Shown here piece after piece: positions 54,263 to 62,496 of a stretch of 64,000 bases of DNA. Origin of the DNA: G963662905 sp963676725. Its GTDB lineage: Bacteria > Bacteroidota > Bacteroidia > Bacteroidales > WRLA01. Each line of letters starts with the position of its first letter. Position 1 is the stretch's first letter. The notes under the pieces were generated by a model, which was not told where the DNA came from, searched no databases, and was given only the letters and a program-made list of their open reading frames with translations. Where the stretch lies: NCBI GenBank assembly GCA_963676725.1, contig OY781463.1:4402001-4466000 (forward strand), in the 5' to 3' direction. The position numbers were made by a program, and so were the translations under genes.

Positions 54263-56147
54263 ATTGATAAATCAGGGACTCGTTTCTATAGCCATAATTA
54301 TTTAAATACCAATCGGGAAACTGAGTGCCGCTTGATTCGGCCCATTCCACAAAATGCAGGTAGGCTTCGGTAATTTCTACTTTTTCTGTTGGATAGTCAA
54401 AGCTTTGCGGGATGCTAATCACCCATGGTACATTATTCTCTGATTTAAAATATTTGCCTATTTCCGGATTTGAATCATCGTTCATTGTTCCAAAATAATC
54501 AGTATCCATCAAGCTTGTTGGCTCATAATCTGGCAAATGGAGTTCGTGCCCCCTGTTTCTGTTCATAAAAATAAACGGATTAAAATGTTCAAGGTCTAAA
54601 TCGGCTAAAGTATAAGTATTCTCTTCGAAATCCATTAGGATCTGCACAGTAACAGGCTCTGTATAAGGATAATCAGGATCTACATTTACACCAGGGCCAC
54701 CGGCTGTAGGCATAACGGCATAGGAATTATCAAAAACGATGATGCATGTTTTATCCTGATTCGCTTCTGTTCCATTGGCCTGTAGGTTCACAATACCCTC
54801 CGATAATTCAGAACCGCTCACACTGATCGTGCTATTGGGGAAGTTTTCACTGAGTTGAAAACCGAAGCCATTCCTTTGGCTTGCACCTACCGCTTTTATC
54901 GTAAAATAGCCATAACTTTCGACCACTTTATTCGATGCGCTAAGCACCGTTTGAAACTGATAATCAATAACAAGGTCGTTAAAATCAAAATCGCCTTGAG
55001 CCGGCCATAAATCCTCAAAAGCCAATCCGCCCGGATTTCCTGAAGGCCAAATAATATTAAATGCGCGCAAAGGGTCTGTTGGATAGTCGTCCTGAAAATC
55101 GGGAACACCATCAGAATCGGAATCCGTATTGGGCATCACTTGGTAATTCTGCATAATTTCTTCGGCAGATAATGCTGTATTATAGAGCATTACCTCATCA
55201 ATCACTCCATTAAAAAACTTCTGGGAACCATTGTCAGAGCCAATTGAAAAATCACGGCCATTATCGTATAAATTACCACTTACGGCCACACTTTCTATCA
55301 CGACTCCATTTACATAAAGGGTGAAAAGACTTCCGTCATAGGTCATGGCTATATAATACCACTCATTCAGCAAGGGCCGTCCATCTTGGTATTCTAGTTT
55401 ATGATATGTTCGATCTTCCATATAGATGAATGCTTTCCAGCCATTCCATTTTCCAAAGCCAAGGTTATATCCGTCCCAATCGCCTTTTTGGGCAATCTTT
55501 GCTTCTCTATAATCATATGCTTTTGCCCATGCAGTTAAGGTAATTTGATTCGTAACCGCAAGATTGTCATTTTCAGGGATGCTTACCAGACCGGAACTTC
55601 CGTTAAATTCGATTGCTCCACCGGAAATGCCCTGAGTTCTGTTTCCACTGATTAATTCCCCGTTATTATTGGCATTTTCATCAATAACAAGGGTGCCGCT
55701 GCTCTCGTCCATCGACCAATAACTCACTAAATCATTAATGTTTGACTGCGCTTTAAATGCTCCTTTTTGCTTGTTAAAATCAATATCCACCGTATTATCG
55801 ACGATTTCTGCTGTTCGACCATTGATCACCAATGCGTTATAATACGTCGGAATATTGAGCTGCAAATGATATACACTGTCGATGCCGCTATAAAAACTTT
55901 TATGAAGGAGTGTTTTCGCATCGGGGGAATAAATTTCGATAATTGTGCTTTCATACAGGCTAATATTTACCTGAACATCTTTATCTGTTTTCCATGTAAA
56001 AGCAGAAGAAAATACTTTTTCCGAGAATGATGCTTCCGGATCAGGAATATCAGTTTTGTCAAGATCCTTTGTGCAGGCAGCTAGCATAAATACAACATAA
56101 AGAAGGACCGTATATTTTATTAATCTGATCATAAGTGATTTTTTCAT
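54261..56147 (-). CDS. LruC-domain lipoprotein with LamG/concanavalin-like domain
   Basis: 628 residues from ATG 56147 (MKKSLMIRL); ATG 56132 is also possible. Lipobox MLAAC. N-terminal beta domain (about 30-135), then a LamG-type lectin-like domain (about 140-345: DLVSYWSMDESSG, NQITLTAWAKAYD, DEVMLYNTALSAEEI). A thrombospondin-type calcium loop (DSDSDGVPDFQDDYP) comes next. Last is the LruC/DUF4842 domain (AFEDLWPAQGDFDFNDLVIDY), often found on surface proteins of this phylum. Probably a surface-exposed glycan-binding lipoprotein. CAAAAATA at 56186-56193 is a -7 box on the - strand (TATTTTTG). Confidence 0.85.
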   Translation of the reverse strand: MKKSLMIRLIKYTVLLYVVFMLAACTKDLDKTDIPDPEASFSEKVFSSAFTWKTDKDVQVNISLYESTIIEIYSPDAKTLLHKSFYSGIDSVYHLQLNIPTYYNALVINGRTAEIVDNTVDIDFNKQKGAFKAQSNINDLVSYWSMDESSGTLVIDENANNNGELISGNRTQGISGGAIEFNGSSGLVSIPENDNLAVTNQITLTAWAKAYDYREAKIAQKGDWDGYNLGFGKWNGWKAFIYMEDRTYHKLEYQDGRPLLNEWYYIAMTYDGSLFTLYVNGVVIESVAVSGNLYDNGRDFSIGSDNGSQKFFNGVIDEVMLYNTALSAEEIMQNYQVMPNTDSDSDGVPDFQDDYPTDPLRAFNIIWPSGNPGGLAFEDLWPAQGDFDFNDLVIDYQFQTVLSASNKVVESYGYFTIKAVGASQRNGFGFQLSENFPNSTISVSGSELSEGIVNLQANGTEANQDKTCIIVFDNSYAVMPTAGGPGVNVDPDYPYTEPVTVQILMDFEENTYTLADLDLEHFNPFIFMNRNRGHELHLPDYEPTSLMDTDYFGTMNDDSNPEIGKYFKSENNVPWVISIPQSFDYPTEKVEITEAYLHFVEWAESSGTQFPDWYLNNYGYRNESLIYQ

Positions 56148-56193
56148 CGTTCCAATAATGAATCCCCAAAAAGCAAATCCAAAAACAAAAATA

Positions 56194-56460
56194 AAGAGTA
56201 AAGATAGGTAGCCCAAAATTGAATAGCAAGCAAAAACAAGTAAATGTGGTGTTGGAGTATATAAACGTAGAGAATGGAAAATGAAAAATGAAAAATGAAA
56301 AATGGAGAATTACGAGCTGATAACGGAGAATTGTATTGTGAACAAACTCCGAAGGAGTGGAATTATTATAGCAAACAGTGTAATGTATTGATAATAAACC
56401 CTGAAAGGGTGACACCATGAAAATGAAAAATGGGGAATTCGAGCTACTAAATCATAATCA
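56194..56460. repeat. Gene-free region with short tandem and dispersed repeats
   Basis: A 7-bp unit (AATGAAA) is repeated about four times at 56275-56306, ending in GGAGAATTACGAGCT. A second partial copy, ATGAAAATGAAAAATGGGG, ends GGGAATTCGAGCT at 56417-56446. Between them are CTCCGAAGGAGTG (56347-56359) and CCCTGAAAGGGTG (56399-56411), small inverted-repeat words. Repeats of this style are common between genes in Bacteroidota. No coding frame was recognised. Confidence 0.5.
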
Positions 56461-56481
56461 TCGTTCTTTTGAAAAATTCCT

Positions 56482-56489
56482 TACCTTTG
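56482..56489 (+). promoter_or_regulatory. -7 box of tnaA
   Basis: TACCTTTG matches TAnnTTTG. Transcription from about 56496 would give a leader of about 160 nt before tnaA. Confidence 0.5.
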
Positions 56490-56506
56490 CATAAAAGCGG
56501 CGGTAT

Positions 56507-56599
56507 ATGTTGTATTTAAAGTCTTTCGATATTCATGCACAATTTCGCTATCTAAATGTAAAGGAACGCGATGCTTTTCATTATGCCTGCTTAGGATAA
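56507..56599 (+). CDS. Possible 30-residue leader peptide of tnaA
   Basis: ATG 56507 to TAA 56597-56599, starting about 10 nt after the predicted transcription start. The peptide begins MLYLKSFDIH and ends AFHYACLG. It has no Trp codon, unlike TnaC of enteric bacteria, so classic tryptophan stalling is not implied. Its last codons and stop lie inside the hairpin at 56588-56611. It could be chance; no Shine-Dalgarno is seen, but Bacteroidota rarely use one. Confidence 0.3.
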   Translation: MLYLKSFDIHAQFRYLNVKERDAFHYACLG

Positions 56600-56625
56600 A
56601 TTTACTAAGCATTTTTCAATTTTTT
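56588..56625 (+). terminator. Terminator-like hairpin in the tnaA leader (possible attenuator)
   Basis: TGCTTAG (56588-56594) pairs with CTAAGCA (56605-56611) across a 10-nt loop, followed by TTTTT, CAA and a further T6. It lies between the tnaA promoter and the tnaA start. The stem is only 7 bp and AT-rich, so it is a weak terminator at best. Confidence 0.4.
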
Positions 56626-56655
56626 ATATTATTAATCATTAAAAATTAAGGCATT

Positions 56656-58032
56656 ATGAAAATTCCTTTTGCAGAATCGTATAAAATTAAAATGGTGGAA
56701 CCCATCCGCCGCAGTACTCGTGAGGAGCGTATCCAATGGATCAAAGAAGCCCGTTATAATTTATTTAACCTGAAAAGCGATCATGTTTTTATTGATCTGC
56801 TGACCGATAGCGGCACCGGCGCCATGAGTGATCGCCAATGGTCGGAAATGATGCTCGGTGATGAAAGTTATGCCGGCGCACGCTCTTATTATAAAATGAA
56901 AAAAGCCCTAAAGGATATCTTGGGCTTCGACCATTTCCTGCCAACCCACCAGGGAAGGGCAGCAGAAAATGTGCTGTTTTCTCTAATGATAAAAGAAGGC
57001 AACATCATCCCCGGTAATTCTCATTTTGATACCACTAAAGGACATATCGAATTTCGAAAAGCAAAAGCTGTTGATTGTACCATCGATGAAGCATTTCATA
57101 CAGAATTAGAGCATCCCTTTAAAGGCAATATCGACCTCAGGAAACTTGAGGACGTCTTAAAAAGCAATCCTATTGAGAATATCCCGATGATTATTGTAAC
57201 GGTTACTTGCAATTCATCTGGAGGCCAGCCTGTTTCCCTCGAAAACATCAAAGATGTTTATGCCCTTGCCAAAAAATATGGGACACGTGTATGCTTCGAC
57301 AGTGCACGTTTTGCCGAAAATGCTTACTTTATCAAACTCCGCGAAGAAGCTTATAAAGACTGGAGCATCAAGGAAATAGTGAAGGAAATGTATCAATATG
57401 CTGATCTTGCAACCATGTCGAGCAAAAAAGACGCAATTGTAAATATGGGCGGCTTTATCGGTTTCAAAGAAGAGCAATTATTCAAAGATGCAAGCATGTA
57501 CAACATCATGTTTGAAGGATATATCACCTATGGCGGAATGTCCGGACGCGATATGAATGCTTTAGCACAAGGTCTTGATGAAGGAACAGAATTTGAGTAT
57601 TTGGAAACCCGCATTAAACAGGTAGAATACCTTGGCCAGAAACTCATTGAGTATGGCATTCCGGTACAAAGGCCTATTGGTGGCCATGCTGTTTTTGTTG
57701 ATGCAAAAAAAGTACTTACTCGCGTTCCAAAGGAAGAATTAATTGCTCAAACCCTTGGTGTTGAGTTGTATATTGAAGCAGGTGTTCGTGGGGTGGAAAT
57801 TGGCACTTTACTTGCTGACCGCGATCCGGAAACTCGTGAAAACCGTTATCCCGATCTTGAATTGCTTCGCTTGGCAATACCAAGACGAGTCTATACAAAC
57901 AACCATATGGATGTGATTGCTGCTGCGCTAAAAAATGTTTTCGACCGCAGGAACGAAATCACCAGCGGTTACGAAATCACTTACGAAGCCCCAATTATGC
58001 GGCATTTTACCGTAGAACTAAAGAAAAAATAA
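56656..58032 (+). CDS. tnaA: Tryptophanase
   Basis: 458 residues, full length. Motifs: FLPTHQGRAAENVLF, TVTCNSSGGQPVS, FDSARFAENAYFI, and the PLP-lysine site MSSKKDAIVNMGG (Lys257/258). LAIPRRVYTNNHMDV follows, and MRHFTVELK ends the protein. The His in RHFT is the tryptophanase rather than tyrosine-phenol-lyase residue. It splits L-tryptophan to indole, pyruvate and ammonia. No Trp permease is adjacent. Its final 35 bp or so (CCGTAGAACTAAAGAAAAAA) and a stretch around 57896-57945 recur as non-coding fragments downstream, a sign of local rearrangement. A palindromic terminator follows directly. Confidence 0.93.
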   Translation: MKIPFAESYKIKMVEPIRRSTREERIQWIKEARYNLFNLKSDHVFIDLLTDSGTGAMSDRQWSEMMLGDESYAGARSYYKMKKALKDILGFDHFLPTHQGRAAENVLFSLMIKEGNIIPGNSHFDTTKGHIEFRKAKAVDCTIDEAFHTELEHPFKGNIDLRKLEDVLKSNPIENIPMIIVTVTCNSSGGQPVSLENIKDVYALAKKYGTRVCFDSARFAENAYFIKLREEAYKDWSIKEIVKEMYQYADLATMSSKKDAIVNMGGFIGFKEEQLFKDASMYNIMFEGYITYGGMSGRDMNALAQGLDEGTEFEYLETRIKQVEYLGQKLIEYGIPVQRPIGGHAVFVDAKKVLTRVPKEELIAQTLGVELYIEAGVRGVEIGTLLADRDPETRENRYPDLELLRLAIPRRVYTNNHMDVIAAALKNVFDRRNEITSGYEITYEAPIMRHFTVELKKK

Positions 58033-58034
58033 TC

Positions 58035-58121
58035 AGTAGATTGGTTTTTAAAGCTGACAAAACCTTTCCGAATTTCAAAACTTTGGAAAGGTTTTGTTTT
58101 TAACCAAAAAACCAATCTACT
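58035..58121. terminator. Palindromic terminator, copy 1 (after tnaA)
   Basis: Two nested perfect stems: outer 15 bp (AGTAGATTGGTTTTT at 58035-58049 with its complement at 58107-58121) and inner 11 bp (AAAACCTTTCC at 58059-58069 with GGAAAGGTTTT at 58085-58095). Copies 2 and 3 lie at 59781-59870 and 62798-62883. It begins 3 nt after the tnaA stop and works in either direction. Confidence 0.85.
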
Positions 58122-58200
58122 CCTTTACCCATTTCCCGTTAGCAATTTTTCAATGAGCATAAACAACCATTTGGATGTGATTGCTGTTGCGCCAAAAATA
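58122..58200. pseudogene. Remnants of a T9SS gene 3' end and of tnaA
   Basis: CTTTACCCATTTCCCGTTAG (58124-58143) matches, on the - strand, the last codons (KWVKE) of the T9SS gene ending at 59864. Directly after, AACAACCATTTGGATGTGAT (58161-58180) and the following bases repeat tnaA codons for NNHMDVIAAALKN (near 57898-57945) with several changes. Neither is part of an intact gene. Confidence 0.65.
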
Positions 58201-58325
58201 TTTTGTATCCTATAATACAGTCGCAAGCAAAGAAAGAGATAAGAGAATCTAATAGGGATTTTAATAAAGCACAAAGCGCTCCTAATAATTAATTAAGCGG
58301 ATCAAAAAACTGACCCGCTTATTAA

Positions 58326-58556
58326 TTATTTCTGTTTTCTATTTATTTGTCGAAGCGAAATATAACCAAAGGAGATTCCTGCCCCTAATCCTATAACAAT
58401 AATATAAAATATTAACCTAATTATGAATGATTTATCCAATAAAATTGTACCATTTTGAATTAATTCCTGAAACAAACAGGTTAAAATCGCTGTTGGAATA
58501 CCAAACAGTAGAATTCCCCTGATTAGAATATGTTTTTTTCTGTTTTTCTTTTTCAT
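58326..58556 (-). CDS. Small two-TM membrane protein, candidate immunity protein
   Basis: 76 residues: basic N-terminus (MKKKNRKKH), helix 1 about 13-32, a short loop with QNGTILLDKS, helix 2 about 45-67, basic C-terminus (RQINRKQK). No family recognised. It starts 17 nt after the stop of the glycine-zipper lipoprotein gene on the same strand, so they are co-expressed. Small basic two-helix inner-membrane proteins beside glycine-rich pore formers are typical immunity proteins of class II-like bacteriocins; the role is inferred from context. A stem (AAGCGG/CCCGCTT, 58294-58320) after its stop may terminate the operon. Confidence 0.55.
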   Translation of the reverse strand: MKKKNRKKHILIRGILLFGIPTAILTCLFQELIQNGTILLDKSFIIRLIFYIIVIGLGAGISFGYISLRQINRKQK

Positions 58557-58573
58557 ATTAGTTTAACTAGTAT

Positions 58574-59386
58574 CTAATCAAAAATACATATAATACCTGT
58601 TAGAGCCGAGCTTGTAACGGCACCCCATGCCCCCCCGATTACGGCACCTGATATTGCGCCAGTTATTGTGCCGGGTCCAGGAGCCCATGATCCTCCCAAT
58701 CCACCTATAATTCCACCAGCTATAGCACCTGAAATAGCACCAGCAATGTCTGAGTTTGCAATAGCTGCTCCTGGGCTTTCATTGGTGTTTTTAAACCCAT
58801 AATTGGCCATAAAATTCATCCAATATGCATATGAAGACTTCGCTACTGAAATTGAAACAAGAAGTATTGCTTGTTCAACATCATTATTTAATGGGCTCAT
58901 TAAAATATCTTGCTCCGTATTTTGAAACTGAATAATTTTTTCACTCATTGAGTAGCTTGTGTGATTCATTATACTTGTTAATTCTGCTAAATAGCTATTG
59001 AATTCTTCCGTAAAATAGGAAAGATCATATTCTGTATCATCATAATATATTGCGTAAGCATTGTCGGAAATGTCTAATAACCCACTATTTTCAGATATTG
59101 GGTTATTAACCGAAGTGGAATAATTATTTAACTGGTATTCCTCTATTAAAGTACAGATTGCGTTAACTCTGTTTTCTTCAATTTCATTTTCTAATTCATT
59201 TATATTATTACTATTGATAATATAATCAAGAGCATCATTATGGTAATTACCTACATAATCATAAGGATTTGTAAGAATTGTTGTTTTCAGAATACCGTTA
59301 CCTGTCTTATTTAGATCATTCTCGTCTTTTTTACATGAAGTTGCGGCAATGGCCAAAACAGCCAATACTATAATTAATTTTCTCAT
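58574..59386 (-). CDS. Surface lipoprotein with C-terminal glycine zipper, candidate antibacterial toxin
   Basis: 270 residues. Lipoprotein signal with Cys18 followed by KKDEN, a Bacteroidota surface-export (LES-like) signal. Residues 20-170 are hydrophilic and helical and match nothing I know. AKSSYAYWM is at about 182-190. Residues 213-265 form a hydrophobic glycine zipper (GAISGAIAGGIIGGLGG, GPGTITGAISGAVIGGAWG) able to insert in membranes as in class II bacteriocins and related pore formers. Its first 24 residues and upstream DNA are nearly identical to those of the lipoprotein gene at 61476-62405, whose body is unrelated. A probable immunity gene follows after 17 nt. Promoter at 59630-59660. 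Confidence 0.6.
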   Translation of the reverse strand: MRKLIIVLAVLAIAATSCKKDENDLNKTGNGILKTTILTNPYDYVGNYHNDALDYIINSNNINELENEIEENRVNAICTLIEEYQLNNYSTSVNNPISENSGLLDISDNAYAIYYDDTEYDLSYFTEEFNSYLAELTSIMNHTSYSMSEKIIQFQNTEQDILMSPLNNDVEQAILLVSISVAKSSYAYWMNFMANYGFKNTNESPGAAIANSDIAGAISGAIAGGIIGGLGGSWAPGPGTITGAISGAVIGGAWGAVTSSALTGIICIFD

Positions 59387-59484
59387 TTCTCTATAAATTT
59401 AATCTGGTTGGTTAATAAAAAAACTTCTTGCTTTTAAATGAACCACATAAGGCGGGTGCAAAAACATGCGCCAAATTTTGAATA

Positions 59485-59492
59485 CCCCCCCC
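59485..59492. repeat. Homopolymeric C8 (G8 in the transcript) tract in R1 leader
   Basis: Eight C on + between promoter and start of the glycine-zipper gene. The equivalent tract in R2 is C11. Such tracts slip during replication. Confidence 0.75.
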
Positions 59493-59629
59493 ATTTACTG
59501 TCCTTTATGCATAAAAAGCATGTATCTAGGCCTTTATGGCCAATAATGCTCCTTAGTTTTGGGGGTTTGGGGTTCATAATCAATTTTCTATTATAGCAAA
59601 TTCATAAGAATAAAATATCTTTGTTTATG

Positions 59630-59660
59630 CAAACATATATGGAATAATTGTATAATGCAA
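59630..59660 (-). promoter_or_regulatory. Promoter of the glycine-zipper operon
   Basis: On the - strand TTG (59658-59660), 20 nt, TATGTTTG (59630-59637). The same arrangement is kept in R2 (62645-62675) despite two base changes in the spacer of the -7 box. It implies a leader of about 235 nt before ATG 59386. Confidence 0.55.
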
Positions 59661-59780
59661 GAAATACAGTAATAAAAATGATTATTCCATTTGGTTTTAT
59701 AAGGATGTTTTTATTGGGTACAAAACCTTCTACAAAGCCACAATTCCAAAGCAATTCCCGTAGAACTGAAAAAAAATAAA

Positions 59781-59870
59781 GGAGTAGATTGGTTTTAAAA
59801 ACTGATAAACCTTTCCAAAGTTCAAAACTTTGGAAAGGGTTTGTTTTTAACCAAAGGACCAATCTACTCC
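59781..59870. terminator. Palindromic terminator, copy 2
   Basis: GGAGTAGATTGG (59781-59792) pairs with CCAATCTACTCC (59859-59870). The inner stem CCTTTCCAAAGTT/AACTTTGGAAAGG is perfect over 13 bp. It overlaps the stop codon of the T9SS gene (59864-59866) and terminates that gene. Confidence 0.85.
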
Positions 59871-61369
59871 TTCACCCATTTCCCGCTGGCAATTTTTAGG
59901 CCATTGGCTGTTATGCGATAGGTATAGCAGCCTTGGGGCAATGCTTGGGCATTGATTGTGGTTTGCGCCTGATTTAATTGCTCGCTTAAAAGCATTTTGC
60001 CATTCAAACTGTACATCTCCAAAAGGGCGTTTTGGTGCTGTGCGGCCAATTTTACCTGAAACTGCTCCCCACCCGGATTGGGATACACCAATGCTTCCGA
60101 TGCGCAAATTCCTTCCGGTTCTTCCATGCCTGTAATAAGCCCTTCGCTATTGACTTTGAGGAGGAACAGGTCTTGATTTGGTGGATTGGTGATTTCCGGT
60201 TTCCGCCATGCTCCGCAAATTACAAAACCACCGTCCATGGTAGGCTGTATGGATATAGGCCAATATACATCTACTCCATTACCATAATAAAGCTGATTTT
60301 GCATATTGATGTCATAATCGAAAAAAGAGAGTTGAATGTATGTAGCCTCTGTCTGTCGATAAGGATATTGAAATGGCTCTATATTAACAACACTTCCTAC
60401 AACAAATGATTCATCATTTTTAGCTAAACTTTCATAAAGGAAGGAATATATTATGCTGTCTTCAGGATGCTCAGGATAATACTGACAACCTTTAATACTA
60501 TCGTTATTGTAATCCATTTCATAAAAACACATTGAATGACAGGAGGAAAAGGGCTGGTAGTGAGAATATCCATTGCTGCTAAGCATGTAGGTTGAATCAT
60601 TTATTATTTGAGCATCAGTATAATAAGTCATACCATAAACTAGGCTATCATAACCCATATAATTGAGGTCTTTATCAAGTTCCATGGTTTTAGCTAAAGA
60701 AGCTTGCTTATCCGCACCATTTCCAGCATAGAAAATTGATATTTTTTCTTGTTTTGGCCAATAAATCATATCATATGAAACGGAAGACTTAATAGTTGGC
60801 TTATAAATAATTTGATCGTTAGTGTTCAGGTTTATTTTAATTATGAAAAAGTCAAAATAACTACCGTGCATATAAGGCCACCTATTGACTAGAATATACA
60901 ATATGCTGTCTGAGACCAGGTTCATTTGATGTATTTCCTGAATAGTATCTTCAGATAAGAGAAGCGGTTGTGTTTTGATAGATTGCAAATCTTCATTGAT
61001 AATTTCATAAAAAAGATTCGTATATAAATGCCCTGATGCAATACTGTCTTTTGTTCCGCCAATAATGTATAGGTTCTGAGTAGTATTATATTTAATTATA
61101 TAATCTATTGACCCTCCATCTTGACCGTTAAAAAACTTCCAGTCAATAATTTGTGTGTCAGAATCTATTTTAATAATGCCTCCATTTTTTTTTGTTCGCT
61201 CAGGCTCTGTTTCCATTATAGAAACTAAAAAATTGTCATTATTCGTTTGGATGGCAATACTTTTTTCCAGACTTAAGGGTGTAGTATAAGTTTTGAAAAA
61301 ATCAGTTTGGGCCATTGCTTTTGACACAAAAAGCAGGAAAAATAAGAAAAAGCTATAGATTAATTTCAT
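59864..61369 (-). CDS. Secreted T9SS protein, unknown beta-rich domain
   Basis: 501 residues. The signal peptide ends KAMAQTDF (mature Gln). The central 400 residues are repeated aromatic beta segments (e.g. GGIIKIDSDTQIIDWKFFNG, DGGFVICGAWRKPE), like a propeller of the kind found in many secreted Bacteroidota proteins, but no catalytic motif is visible. The C-terminal 80 residues (VYPNPGGEQFQVKL to SGKWVKE) form the T9SS sorting domain. Its last codons are copied in remnant form at 58122-58143 and 62884-62899, next to the same palindrome. It lies between R1 and R2. Confidence 0.75.
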   Translation of the reverse strand: MKLIYSFFLFFLLFVSKAMAQTDFFKTYTTPLSLEKSIAIQTNNDNFLVSIMETEPERTKKNGGIIKIDSDTQIIDWKFFNGQDGGSIDYIIKYNTTQNLYIIGGTKDSIASGHLYTNLFYEIINEDLQSIKTQPLLLSEDTIQEIHQMNLVSDSILYILVNRWPYMHGSYFDFFIIKINLNTNDQIIYKPTIKSSVSYDMIYWPKQEKISIFYAGNGADKQASLAKTMELDKDLNYMGYDSLVYGMTYYTDAQIINDSTYMLSSNGYSHYQPFSSCHSMCFYEMDYNNDSIKGCQYYPEHPEDSIIYSFLYESLAKNDESFVVGSVVNIEPFQYPYRQTEATYIQLSFFDYDINMQNQLYYGNGVDVYWPISIQPTMDGGFVICGAWRKPEITNPPNQDLFLLKVNSEGLITGMEEPEGICASEALVYPNPGGEQFQVKLAAQHQNALLEMYSLNGKMLLSEQLNQAQTTINAQALPQGCYTYRITANGLKIASGKWVKE

Positions 61370-61475
61370 GTGGTTTAGTTTTAATAAATACCCAAGCAGG
61401 TTTATATTGCCCTGCTTGGATGAACATATGTTTTACCTGAATTGACAAATAAGATGACTGTAAAAATAAATTTTC

Positions 61476-62405
61476 TTATTCGCCACCTGATCCTCCTAAA
61501 TGAAAATCCCCGTAAAAAATCTCGTAGACATTACACATGACATATGGCCCAAGCATGTCATCTTGCACTTCCACCGATTTATAATCTTTGTTCAAAGGCA
61601 CTTTGTTTGCTTTAATATAATCAAAATGATTTAAGTAAAAATTCAATTCTGCCGGGGATAGGCAATCACTCCACGAATACCCTTGATACATAATATATTC
61701 CCTATCAGGATATGCCGGATTATTGGGGTTGGAAGGGAAGTCCATTGGATAAGCGGATGTGCTATTAACATTGGTATAATACCCACTTTGTCCTGTAGAA
61801 AGTGGATGATTAAATTTGTATTGCAGAAGATCTGTTCCTCCTGTTATTTCTATACTAGGATTTGAACCACAGGGTCCTCCGTTTTCACACCATACCCAAT
61901 ATTCAGTTGGGCCGAATTGAACATAATTGTATAAGTTAACGGTTGAACCAAAACTGAATATCATATTCATAGCTGCAATTCCATCTTTGAGCTGGTTTTC
62001 TGTTATCTCAATATCAACAATATCGCTCACTAAATTTTCATCCTCAGCAAGTATGATGTTAATTTCACTTAGGAAGTTTTCATAAGCTTGGTTCAGGTCG
62101 CTACTACTAATCTGGCCATTGCTTACAGGAACCTCATATATCCTGCTCTCAAATTCCAGGCCGTACCAGTTGTGTTCGTTATTGGCTTCTTCAAGATTAA
62201 GCAATCCTTCCAGATTCCATTCTGCTTCTTCCAAATTATAAAGCACAACTTCTTTGTTTTGGGATTGAATCGTTTGTTTAAAATCTAAAAGCTTTGCGGC
62301 AATCGGGTCTTTTGTTGTTTTTTCTGCCATGGCTTCATTCTCGTCTTTTTTACATGAAGTTACGGCAATGGCCAAAACAGCCAATACTATAAAGAATTTT
62401 CTCAT
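61476..62405 (-). CDS. Surface lipoprotein, unknown function, second cassette cargo
   Basis: 309 residues. Signal with Cys18 followed by KKDEN, almost identical to the glycine-zipper protein over the first 24 residues (differences at 4, 5, 15 and 24). After that there is no similarity: residues 30-165 are acidic and helical. Residues 165-309 hold four to five Cys and many aromatic residues (WCENGGPCGSNPS, YQGYSWSDCLSP), ending HLGGSGGE. No glycine zipper and no two-TM gene follow; the next gene on this strand is the T9SS protein, 106 nt on. Family not recognised. Expression is expected from the promoter at 62645-62675. Confidence 0.65.
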   Translation of the reverse strand: MRKFFIVLAVLAIAVTSCKKDENEAMAEKTTKDPIAAKLLDFKQTIQSQNKEVVLYNLEEAEWNLEGLLNLEEANNEHNWYGLEFESRIYEVPVSNGQISSSDLNQAYENFLSEINIILAEDENLVSDIVDIEITENQLKDGIAAMNMIFSFGSTVNLYNYVQFGPTEYWVWCENGGPCGSNPSIEITGGTDLLQYKFNHPLSTGQSGYYTNVNSTSAYPMDFPSNPNNPAYPDREYIMYQGYSWSDCLSPAELNFYLNHFDYIKANKVPLNKDYKSVEVQDDMLGPYVMCNVYEIFYGDFHLGGSGGE

Positions 62406-62496
62406 TTTTTTATAAATTTAATCTGGTTGGTTAATTTAAAAACGTGTTTTTACTTTATAATTAACCACTTAAGGTGGATGCAACGATTTTTGAGTA

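Larger units (their letters stand above)
59317..59886. repeat. Direct repeat R1 (lipoprotein 5' end + leader + promoter + tnaA fragment + palindrome)
   Basis: About 570 bp nearly identical to R2 (62335-62899), same orientation. From left to right it holds: the lipoprotein signal-sequence codons (- strand); a leader of about 240 nt with C8 at 59485-59492 and G5-TTT-G4 near 59557-59570; the - strand promoter; a degenerate fragment ending CCGTAGAACT that copies the tnaA 3' end; the palindromic terminator; and the last codons of the T9SS gene. The 477-bp gap 59387-59863 contains no other gene. Confidence 0.85.

Noticed and set aside
56507..56599. Leader frame as a TnaC homologue
   Set aside because: It has no tryptophan codon and no TnaC-like end (W-x-D...P-stop), so homology to enteric TnaC is not supported; it is kept only as a possible unrelated leader peptide.
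59553..59576. G5-TTT-G4 in the repeats as a G-quadruplex
   Set aside because: Only two G runs of four or more are present on that strand within a short distance; pairing with the nearby C tract is more plausible.
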